From Actinomycetes bacterium (lineage in GTDB: Bacteria; Actinomycetota; Acidimicrobiia; Acidimicrobiales; Ilumatobacteraceae), in NCBI GenBank assembly GCA_025358125.1, contig JANYKS010000097.1, forward strand, positions 124,001 through 188,000: DNA of 64,000 bases, written 5' to 3'. The position numbers and the translations under genes were made by a program. Shown here piece by piece: positions 43,943 to 51,151 of this stretch; positions within the stretch are counted from its first letter, which is position 1; each line of letters begins with the position of its first letter. The notes beneath the pieces were generated by a model. That model was not told the DNA's origin, searched no databases, and worked only from the letters and a program-made list of their open reading frames with translations.

Positions 43943-45003
43943 GACACCAAGCCAGTCAGGACTTCGTCCGCCTCACGCATGATCCGCAGGATCAGCTCCG
44001 CGCACGACGGGAGGTCGGCGATCACGCCAACGACTTGGCCACTGGCCATCACACCGCTCTCGACCTTGCCATCGACGAGCGCGGCTTTGAGCAACATCGG
44101 GGTGTTCGCCGCCATCAGCATCTGAGCCCGGCTGAGTCCCATGCTCTTGCGCATCGCGAGGCCTTCGGTCAGCATCGACCGCAGCGGCGTGTGGGTCAAC
44201 TTGGCGAACCGCAAGGCGTTCACGGCGGCGCGGGGCAGGGCCAGCAACTTGCCCCGGCTGCTCTCCAATTGATTGACGAGATCGGTGTTGAGCACGCGGT
44301 GCGGCACGCCGTCGACCAGCTTGGTGACCGTCGTGTCGGTGACGGAGCGAGCGAGGTAGAAGTCCTTGACCGACTGTGGCACGGCGGAGTCGCTGGTGAG
44401 CAGGAAGCGGGTGCCCATCGCGATGCCGGCGGCGCCGTAAGCGAGTGCCGCGACAAGCCCGCGACCATCGAAGAACCCGCCGGCTGCAATGACCGGAACC
44501 CTGCCAGCGACTGCGTCGACGACCTGTGGCAGCAGGATCGTCGTAGGGACGGAACCGGTGTGGCCGCCGCCCTCGCCGCCCTGCACCAACACCGCGTCCA
44601 CGCCCCATTCGAGCACCTTGTCGGCATGGCGCTTTGCGCCGATCGACGGGATGACCAGCACCCCGCCGTCGTGCAACTGCGAGATCAACGCCTCCTTCGG
44701 CGCCTGGGCGAAGCTTGCGACACGAACCTGTTGGTCGATCAGCAACCGGACCCGGTCGCTGACGTCGGCCGAGTCCGCCCGCAGGTTGACGCCGAACGGG
44801 TTGGGGGTGCGGCTCTTCACGTCTGCGACGGCGGCCTTCAGCTGGGCGAAGTCCATCGTCGCGCTCGCGAGGATGCCCAACCCGCCAGCGTTGGCCGTGG
44901 CGCTCGTGAGGCGTGCACCAGCGACCCAACCCATGCCGGTCTGCACGATCGGGTATCGGATGCCGACCATCTCGCACAGGCGCGTGTTCAATCGTGTGTG
45001 CAT
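43939..45003 (-). CDS. ipdC: IpdC-like flavin oxidoreductase (nitronate monooxygenase family)
   Basis: 354 residues, close to the length of Rv3553. TRLCEMVGIRYPIVQTGMG, SATANAGGLGILASATM, LVQGGEGGGHTGS (FMN phosphate region) and AAGGFFDGRGLVAALAYGAAG are the family marks. In steroid degraders IpdC is thought to install a ring C double bond so that EchA20 and IpdAB can open the rings. Fourth gene of echA20-ipdA-ipdB-ipdC; four-base overlap with ipdB. Confidence 0.9.
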   Translation of the reverse strand: MHTRLNTRLCEMVGIRYPIVQTGMGWVAGARLTSATANAGGLGILASATMDFAQLKAAVADVKSRTPNPFGVNLRADSADVSDRVRLLIDQQVRVASFAQAPKEALISQLHDGGVLVIPSIGAKRHADKVLEWGVDAVLVQGGEGGGHTGSVPTTILLPQVVDAVAGRVPVIAAGGFFDGRGLVAALAYGAAGIAMGTRFLLTSDSAVPQSVKDFYLARSVTDTTVTKLVDGVPHRVLNTDLVNQLESSRGKLLALPRAAVNALRFAKLTHTPLRSMLTEGLAMRKSMGLSRAQMLMAANTPMLLKAALVDGKVESGVMASGQVVGVIADLPSCAELILRIMREADEVLTGLVS

Positions 45004-45746
45004 CAGGAGACCTCGCGATGGCGCAGGCCACGCGGGTCGAGCCGCTCGATTGCAGCCAACTCGCTGTCGGTCGGACCGCGGCTCACGGGAACGTCGCCGG
45101 GGATGACGAGTTCGAAACTCGTCGCCGCCTGGACGTCGGCAGCGGTCACACCGGGATGCACGCTTGCCAGGCGCATCGAGTGGTCCGGGGTTTGGAAATC
45201 GAGCACGGCGAGGTTCGTGATCACCCGCGGCAAGCGGTGGTTGCGCCGGACCCATTCGCCGAGCGTGCCAGCGCGGTCGTAGCCGAGGCCACTGACCATG
45301 TCGACCGTTTCGACGAAGACCTTGTCGGTGTGCTTGGGGATAAAGAAGCTGGTCGCATGGTTGATCGTGTTGCCGGGACCGCCGCGTACGCCGAGCAGTT
45401 GCGCCTTGGGCCGCGCGAAGGGGCCGATGTTGGCGATGTTGGTATTGCCGAAGCGATCGATCTGGCTGGCCCCCATCATCACGTGGCGGCGCCCGCCCCA
45501 GACGGTGTCGAACACGCTGCGGAACGGGATCCAACCCTCGACCAACTTGTCGGATCCGCCGATCGGCAACTCGTTGCCGACGAAGAACGCCTCGCCGTCG
45601 CTGACGAGCAGATCCGGTTCGAATGTACTTCGTGCGGTGCGGGCGCCGAGCATCGGGATGGTGCCCATACCGCTCGCGAAGATCTCGCCGTCGCCGCGGA
45701 ACGCCTCGGCGGCGGCAATGACAACGATGTCGGCCAGTGCGGTCAT
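45003..45746 (-). CDS. ipdB: IpdB, CoA-transferase-fold ring hydrolase subunit
   Basis: Beta-type subunit, 247 residues, of the CoA-transferase-fold enzyme that opens the last steroid ring (COCHEA-CoA hydrolase). It has GEIFASGMGTIPMLGA, WGGRRHVMMGASQIDRFGN, RGGPGNTINHATSFFIPKH and LGYDRAGTLGEWVRRN. Order and length match Rv3552. ATG overlaps the ipdA stop. Confidence 0.9.
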   Translation of the reverse strand: MTALADIVVIAAAEAFRGDGEIFASGMGTIPMLGARTARSTFEPDLLVSDGEAFFVGNELPIGGSDKLVEGWIPFRSVFDTVWGGRRHVMMGASQIDRFGNTNIANIGPFARPKAQLLGVRGGPGNTINHATSFFIPKHTDKVFVETVDMVSGLGYDRAGTLGEWVRRNHRLPRVITNLAVLDFQTPDHSMRLASVHPGVTAADVQAATSFELVIPGDVPVSRGPTDSELAAIERLDPRGLRHREVS

Positions 45747-46678
45747 GACTCCTTCTTCGATGTTGCGACGGCGGCCTTCGATGTTTCGACGGCGGCGGAC
45801 GATGTTGCGACAGCGGCCTGCCAAGTTGCGACAGCGGCCTGATAGTCGGCCTCGCTTCCCGCCAGGAAGCGTTCGCTGAACACCCGCCAGTCGTCGGGGT
45901 TGGCGGCCGCAGTCGCGTATGCCTTCTGGAATGCTTCGTCGCGGCCGTAGTCGGGCTCGCAGGTCGTGAAGTGGGCGCCATTCGGCGCTTCGATCACGCC
46001 GTCGACCATGCTCCGGTTGACCTTCAGGGTGTGGAACGAACCCTCCTTCAGCAGATCTTGTGTCGCAACGACTCGCTCGCAGCTCACGTAGCGGTGCCCG
46101 GGTTCGCAGGCGGCGAGGAACAGGTCGTCGAAGTACAGGTCCGGTCCGAGGAACTGCGCGTTGCCGCTCGCATCGCTGCGGTTGAGGTGTACGAACGCGG
46201 CATCGAGACGAATCGCGGGGACCGCGAGCAACTCTTCGCCGTCGGCGTACGGCGAACGCACCGTCTTGAGTGTCGGGTTGACGTCGACGACCGCAGATCC
46301 GAGCCCGGCCCTGGTCGGCAGGAACGGCAGCCGCAGCGAGCCTGCATACAGAGCCCATTGCAGCATCCCCTCGTCGTACTCGACCGGCTCGGCGATCGCG
46401 CCGGCCTGGCGAGCGGCGCGCCAGTGCGGCTCGAGCGGGATCGAGTCGAGCGACACGAAACCGTAGACGATCTTGCGGATCTTGCCGGCGGCCGCCAGCA
46501 GGCCGACGTCGGGCCCGCCGTATGACACGATGGTGAGGTTGCGCAGCGGCGAGCGCAACAACGCGCGCACGAGGCTCATCGGCTTGCGACGGCTGCCCCA
46601 ACCACCGATGCCGATGGTCATCCCGTCAGAGAGCGATGCGACGGCATCGTCCTCGGTGATGCGCTTATCGCGGCTCAT
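45743..46678 (-). CDS. ipdA: IpdA, CoA-transferase-fold ring hydrolase subunit, with heptad tail
   Basis: Alpha subunit, 311 residues; relatives have about 290. SLSDGMTIGIGGWGSRRKPM, FVSLDSIPLEPHWRAARQAG, AAFVHLNRSDASGNAQFLGP and VIEAPNGAHFTTCEPDYGRD are as in Rv3551. The extra C-terminal part is four 7-residue units of the form xAAVxTx, then KKES, coded by a 21-base tandem repeat. A short coiled coil is predicted by eye. It overlaps echA20 and ipdB by four bases each. Confidence 0.9.
   Translation of the reverse strand: MSRDKRITEDDAVASLSDGMTIGIGGWGSRRKPMSLVRALLRSPLRNLTIVSYGGPDVGLLAAAGKIRKIVYGFVSLDSIPLEPHWRAARQAGAIAEPVEYDEGMLQWALYAGSLRLPFLPTRAGLGSAVVDVNPTLKTVRSPYADGEELLAVPAIRLDAAFVHLNRSDASGNAQFLGPDLYFDDLFLAACEPGHRYVSCERVVATQDLLKEGSFHTLKVNRSMVDGVIEAPNGAHFTTCEPDYGRDEAFQKAYATAAANPDDWRVFSERFLAGSEADYQAAVATWQAAVATSSAAVETSKAAVATSKKES
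45756..45839. repeat. 21-base tandem repeat at ipdA 3' end
   Basis: Four exact-length copies (45756, 45777, 45798, 45819), with the shared core GTTGCGACRGCGGCC on the plus strand. Period 21 equals one heptad. Confidence 0.9.
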
Positions 46679-47490
46679 CGGCCGCCACCACCTTTCGTCA
46701 TGCCGGCCGCCGTTCCGGCCGCCTGGCCAGCTGGCTTGCCGGCCGACTTCTCGGTTCCGGCGAAGCCATCGCGCAGCTCGTCGGCAACACCGGACAAATT
46801 CAGCTCGAACGTGAATCCCTGCTCGAACCGGTAGCTTCGCTTGACGTCCCACGGGTCGATCCCGTTGAGACACTCCTTTGCTGCCCGCATCACGGTCGGC
46901 GACTTGGCAGCGATCGAGTGTGCCACTACCATCGCGGCATTGCGCAGCTCGCCACGCGGCACGACCTGGAGCACACTGCCGTAGTGATGTAGTTCGGCCG
47001 CCGTCGCAGTAGCGGCGGTGTAGACCATCGCCCGCATCTTGTGCTGCGGAACGAGCCGCGACAGGTGCGTTGCCGCACCGAGAGCGCCCCGGTCCACCTC
47101 TGGCAGGCCGAAGTAGGCGTCGTCGCTGGCGACGATGATGTCGGCGTTGCCGACGAGGCCGATGCCCCCGCCGACGCAGAATCCGTTGACGGCGGCGATG
47201 ACCGGTACGGCACAGTCGTAGACGGCTGCGAACGCGGCGAAGCAGCCCTTGTTCGCGCCGATGAGCGCATCGAACCCGGCCGTGTTCTGCATCTCTTTGA
47301 TGTCGACGCCGGCGTTGAAACCCTTGCCCTCCGAGCGGAGCACGACGACACGGGTGTTCGCATCCTGCCCCGCCGCGGTGACCGCTCGTGCCAGGTCGAA
47401 CCAGCCGGCAACGGTCAGCGCGTTGACAGGCGGGCAATCGACGACGATCTCGGCAACGCCATCCTCATCGACAATCGTGGAAATCCCCAT
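46675..47490 (-). CDS. echA20: EchA20 crotonase, ring D hydrolase
   Basis: Crotonase of 271 residues. PPVNALTVAGWFDLA, EGKGFNAGVDIKEMQ, NGFCVGGGIGLVGNADI, LPEVDRGALGAATHLSRLVP and FEQGFTFELNLSGVADE match Rv3550. EchA20 hydrolyses ring D of a bicyclic CoA intermediate. The C-terminal tail (AGKP, AGQA, AGTA, AGM) is an extra 12-base-unit repeat. TAAGGT at 47502-47497 sits seven bases before the ATG with no SD, so the mRNA is probably leaderless. Confidence 0.92.
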   Translation of the reverse strand: MGISTIVDEDGVAEIVVDCPPVNALTVAGWFDLARAVTAAGQDANTRVVVLRSEGKGFNAGVDIKEMQNTAGFDALIGANKGCFAAFAAVYDCAVPVIAAVNGFCVGGGIGLVGNADIIVASDDAYFGLPEVDRGALGAATHLSRLVPQHKMRAMVYTAATATAAELHHYGSVLQVVPRGELRNAAMVVAHSIAAKSPTVMRAAKECLNGIDPWDVKRSYRFEQGFTFELNLSGVADELRDGFAGTEKSAGKPAGQAAGTAAGMTKGGGGR

Positions 47491-47507
47491 ACGACGACCT
47501 TAGTTGT

Positions 47508-47528
47508 TATCTGACGGACCGTCAGATT
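47508..47528. promoter_or_regulatory. Palindromic operator, copy 9
   Basis: TATCTGAC-GGACC-GTCAGATT, between divergent echA20 (minus) and an SDR (plus). -10-like hexamers flank it: TAAGGT on the minus strand five bases away, and TACAGT (47538-47543) on the plus strand nine bases away. Each lies seven bases before its start codon. Confidence 0.8.
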
Positions 47529-47549
47529 CCCGGTGACTACAGTGGCCGG

Positions 47550-48305
47550 ATGGCCATTACCATCGATTACGCCGGCAAGGTGGTCCTGATCACCGGCGCG
47601 ACCAAGGGCGTCGGCCGGGGTATCGCCGGGCGTTTTGCCGACGCCGGCGCAAACATCGTCGTGTGTGCCCGCAACCCGGTCGACGACCTACCCGCCGACT
47701 GGCAGTTCTTCTCGGCGGACCTGCGCGACGGCGACGCCGCTTTCGCGCTCATCGACGCGGTCGTCGCGGCCAACCACACGATCGACGTGCTCGTCAACAA
47801 TGCCGGCGGCGCTCCGCCCGTCGACACGGCGACAGCCTCGCCGCGGATCACCGATCGAGTGTTCCAGCTCAATCTGATCGCCGCGATCTCGTGCAGCCAG
47901 CAGGCCAACCGGCACATGCAGCAGCAGCCGAACGGCGGTGTGATCATCAACATCTCGAGCGTGTGCGCGGCTCGCCCATCACCGGCCGCTGCTGCCTACG
48001 GCGCCGCCAAGGCCGGTCTCAACAATTACACCAAGACCTCCGGATTGGAGTGGGCGCCAAAGGTGCGGGTCAACAGCGTCAGCGCCGGCATGATCCGTAC
48101 CGAACTCGCGCATCTCTACTATGGCGACGAAGCGGGCATCGCCCGGGTCGGCGCGACCATTCCGCTCGGCCGCCTGGCGAGCCCGAGCGAGATCGGCGAC
48201 GTGTGCGTCTACCTCGCCTCGCCATTGGCCAGCTATGTCACCGGCGCCGATCTCGTCGTCGACGGCGGCGGCCAAGCCCCGGCATTCCTCGCTGCCAACA
48301 CCTGA
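47550..48305 (+). CDS. Short-chain dehydrogenase divergent from echA20
   Basis: SDR of 251 residues: TGATKGVG (15-22), NNAGG, Ser in NISSVCAARP, YGAAKAG, ending VTGADLVVDGGG. It probably starts leaderless at ATG 47550 (TACAGT box seven bases before). Mycobacteria also carry SDR genes next to echA20 (Rv3548c-Rv3549c), though I cannot assign orthology. Likely oxidises or reduces a C/D-ring hydroxyl or ketone. Confidence 0.85.
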   Translation: MAITIDYAGKVVLITGATKGVGRGIAGRFADAGANIVVCARNPVDDLPADWQFFSADLRDGDAAFALIDAVVAANHTIDVLVNNAGGAPPVDTATASPRITDRVFQLNLIAAISCSQQANRHMQQQPNGGVIINISSVCAARPSPAAAAYGAAKAGLNNYTKTSGLEWAPKVRVNSVSAGMIRTELAHLYYGDEAGIARVGATIPLGRLASPSEIGDVCVYLASPLASYVTGADLVVDGGGQAPAFLAANT

Positions 48306-48384
48306 ACAACCAGCAGATGCCCACACGGCCGTTGGTGGTCATGGGCGAGAGATGGTGCACGGCGATTCGTGGCAGTATCGGGTC

Positions 48385-49677
48385 ATGACCCAACTCGACA
48401 TCGATCAGGTCGCCAAAGCCCGGGGCGCCTTCGCCGACCGCAACCCGCAGAGCCGACTGCGCTACCAGCAAGCCCGCAAGGTACTGCCGGGCGGCCACAC
48501 CCGCACGGTGCTCAGCCATACGCCGTTTCCGCTGACCTTCGTCCGCGGTGACGGCGCGGTCCTCACCGACGCCGACGGACACGATTACATCGACTTGCTC
48601 GGCGACTACACCGCCGGCCTCCTCGGGCACAGCGAGCACAGAGTGCTCGCTGCCGTGCACGCAGCACTCTCCGAAATCGCGAGCGTCGGCGGGATCCATC
48701 CCCACGAGACCCGTTTGGCACAATTGATGTGCGACCGCTTCGGACTGGAGCGGGTTCGGTTCACGAACTCCGGCACCGAGGCCAATTTGATGGCGATCAC
48801 GACCGCGATCCAGGCAACCGGTCGTCGCAAGCTGATGGTCTTTCACGGCGGTTATCACGGCGGCCTGCTCTCCTTCGCGAGCGGTCCCGCTTCGTCGAAC
48901 GCTCCGTACGACTTCGTGATTGCGCCATACAACGACCTACCCGGCACGGTCGCGCTGATCGAGCAGAACCGTGACGAACTCGCTGCGGTCGTCGTCGAGC
49001 CGATGCAGGGTTCAGGTGGGTGCATCGCCGGAGAGCCCCAATTCCTGACCGGCGTGTTCGCATCGGCGCGTGCTGCCGGTGCGGTGTGCATCGCCGACGA
49101 GGTCATGACATCGCGCCACGGACGATCGGGCCTCGCCCCGATGCTCGGTGCACACGCAGACATCACCACCTACGGCAAGTACATCGGTGGCGGGTTCTCG
49201 TTCGGCGCATTCGGGGGCAACGCCGATCTTCTCGATCAGTTCGACACCGAGCGATCGAATTTCATCAGTCACGCCGGCACGTTCAACAACAACGTGGCCA
49301 CCATGGCAGCCGGAGAGGTCGTCCTCGCAGATATCTTCACTGCTGATGTCGCCGAGGCGCACACGGCTCGCGGTAACGATTTCCGGGCAAACCTGGCAGC
49401 CGTCCTGGCGAGATATCCGCTTCCCGTCAGCGTTTGCGGTTTCGGCTCGATCATGTCGCTGCACGCTCTCGCCAGTCAACCGACGAACGCCGATGATGTC
49501 GCCCGGCGAGACCCAGCACTGCAGGAACTGTTGTTCCTCGGCCTGTACCAGCGCGGCGTCTACACGGCTGCAAGGGGAATGATCAACCTCAGCCTCCCAC
49601 TCACCGACGATCAACTCTCGACCGCGCTGGAGTCTCTCGACGACACCCTCGCCGAGTTGTCGCGGCTCACCGGGTAA
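48385..49677 (+). CDS. Class III aminotransferase, glutamate-semialdehyde aminomutase-like
   Basis: PLP enzyme of 430 residues: RFTNSGTEANLMAITTA, VFHGGYHGG, VVVEPMQGSGGC, IADEVMTSRHGRSG and the PLP-lysine region TTYGKYIGGGFSFGAFGG. It resembles HemL but lies far from heme genes and more likely acts on another amino/keto pair. ATG 48385 gives the family-like start. A strong stem-loop lies right after the stop. Confidence 0.85.
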   Translation: MTQLDIDQVAKARGAFADRNPQSRLRYQQARKVLPGGHTRTVLSHTPFPLTFVRGDGAVLTDADGHDYIDLLGDYTAGLLGHSEHRVLAAVHAALSEIASVGGIHPHETRLAQLMCDRFGLERVRFTNSGTEANLMAITTAIQATGRRKLMVFHGGYHGGLLSFASGPASSNAPYDFVIAPYNDLPGTVALIEQNRDELAAVVVEPMQGSGGCIAGEPQFLTGVFASARAAGAVCIADEVMTSRHGRSGLAPMLGAHADITTYGKYIGGGFSFGAFGGNADLLDQFDTERSNFISHAGTFNNNVATMAAGEVVLADIFTADVAEAHTARGNDFRANLAAVLARYPLPVSVCGFGSIMSLHALASQPTNADDVARRDPALQELLFLGLYQRGVYTAARGMINLSLPLTDDQLSTALESLDDTLAELSRLTG

Positions 49678-49684
49678 CGAAGAC

Positions 49685-49723
49685 GGCCCTCCCGGTGACG
49701 CCGCATGCATCACCGAGAGGGCC
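49685..49723. terminator. Bidirectional stem-loop between convergent genes
   Basis: GGCCCTCCCGGTGA pairs with TCACCGAGAGGGCC, 14 base pairs with one mismatch and an 11-base loop. It lies eight bases after the aminotransferase stop, facing the fasciclin gene. It lacks a long T-run, as is common in actinobacteria. Confidence 0.75.
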
Positions 49724-49794
49724 GATTTGGTGGGAAGTGATTCGAGTCAGCGAAGGGGGAACGCGGAACCCGGATCACGCAGCGTTGTTCGTGA

Positions 49795-51030
49795 TCAGCC
49801 CGCTGACGGGATCATCACCGTGTCGATCAGAAAGACCGTGGCGTTCGCCGTCTGGATGTCGCCGACGATGACCATCGCCTGGCCGCCGACCGTGATGACG
49901 TCGCCTTTGACACTCACCGGCAGCGTCGCTCCGGTGAAGGTCTTGAGCGAGGAGACCTTGCCCAGCTCGGCGGCGGAGAGGCGCTGTCCGGCGATCACGT
50001 GGAAGCCGAGAACCGTGGTCAGCAGACCCTTCGGGTCGGCGAGCGCAGCCTTCAACGTGGCCGGATCGAGCTTCGCGAACGCGCAGTCGGTCGGGGCGAA
50101 GACGGTGAGCTTGTCGGCGCCGTTCAGAGTGTCGCCGAGACCGGCGGCCTTCACGGCGGCCGTGAGGGTCGTGAGGACCGGGTTGTTCGAAGCAGCGGTG
50201 CCGACGGGATCGGTCGCCATGCCTTCGAGAGTGCCCTTCTGGCCTCCGCCCTGCACCGCCTTGACGATCGAAGCCTTGTCGCAGATCTTCGTCGAATCGG
50301 CTGCACCAGCGCTCGCCGTGCCAGTGGTCATCGCCGTGTCGGTCGTGGCTGGGCCGCTCACCGACGGTGGGATCATGACGGTATCGATCAGGTACACCGT
50401 TGCGTTCTTGGTCTGGATGTCGGGCACCAACACCTTCGCCTGGCCGCCAACCGTGATCTCACCACTGCCGGACGTCGCAACCGACAGCTTCTCACCGGTG
50501 AACGTGGTGATTTCTTTGACCTTGCCGAGATCGGCGGCGGAGAGGCGCTGGCCGGCGATCACGTGGAAGCCGAGGACCGTAGTGAGCAGACCCTTCGGGT
50601 CGGCGAGCGCAGCCTTCAACGTGGCCGGATCGAGCTTCGCGAACGCGCAGTCGGTCGGGGCGAAGACGGTGAGCTTGTCGGCGCCGTTCAGAGTGTCGCC
50701 GAGACCGGCAGCGGTCACCGCGGCCACCAGCGTGGTCAGCACCGGATTGTTCGAGGCGGCGGTGGCCACCGGATCGACGGCCATTCCTTCGAGCGTGCCC
50801 TTTGCCTTGCCGCCCTGCACGGCCTTGACGAGGCCCTTGGCGTCGCAAATTTCCGACGAGGCCATTGCGGCGCCCGTCGCTCCGGCGGCGGTTCCAGCTG
50901 TCGCGGCCGAAGTGGTTGCCGCTGTGGCGGGCTTGGTGTCCTTGGTGTCACTGCCGCACGCGGCGGCAACGAGGGAGAGCGATACGAGAACGAATGCTCC
51001 TCGCACGAGTCGTGATGATTTCATTTTCAT
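49795..51030 (-). CDS. Lipoprotein with two fasciclin (FAS1) domains
   Basis: 411 residues. A lipobox SLVAAACGS puts lipid on Cys25; a Thr/Ala linker follows, then two FAS1 domains (about 60-225 and 248-411), each with the H1 motif LTVFAPTDCAFAKL and VLGFHVIAGQRLSAA. The two share nearly identical DNA (offset 564 bases). Mycobacterial MPT70/MPT83 are secreted FAS1 proteins under SigK control; a SigK/RskA pair lies 4 kb away. SD AAAGGA precedes ATG 51030. Adhesion or surface sensing is the usual role of the fold. Confidence 0.9.
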   Translation of the reverse strand: MKMKSSRLVRGAFVLVSLSLVAAACGSDTKDTKPATAATTSAATAGTAAGATGAAMASSEICDAKGLVKAVQGGKAKGTLEGMAVDPVATAASNNPVLTTLVAAVTAAGLGDTLNGADKLTVFAPTDCAFAKLDPATLKAALADPKGLLTTVLGFHVIAGQRLSAADLGKVKEITTFTGEKLSVATSGSGEITVGGQAKVLVPDIQTKNATVYLIDTVMIPPSVSGPATTDTAMTTGTASAGAADSTKICDKASIVKAVQGGGQKGTLEGMATDPVGTAASNNPVLTTLTAAVKAAGLGDTLNGADKLTVFAPTDCAFAKLDPATLKAALADPKGLLTTVLGFHVIAGQRLSAAELGKVSSLKTFTGATLPVSVKGDVITVGGQAMVIVGDIQTANATVFLIDTVMIPSAG

Positions 51031-51111
51031 TTCCTTTCGGGGTGGGGGTTTGGTGATTGTCTTCGGCCCTGGTAGGGGCCTCGCCTGGGTTCACGCTGAG
51101 CCGAGACGTCT

Positions 51112-51128
51112 GTCCGTCGAGGACGGAC
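51112..51128. other. Small hairpin between oxidoreductase and fasciclin genes
   Basis: GTCCGTC-GAG-GACGGAC, seven pairs. With no T-run, it may cut transcription partly between the two minus-strand genes or stabilise the 3' end. Confidence 0.4.
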
Positions 51129-51151
51129 GAGATTGGGGTGAGAATCGAGCG

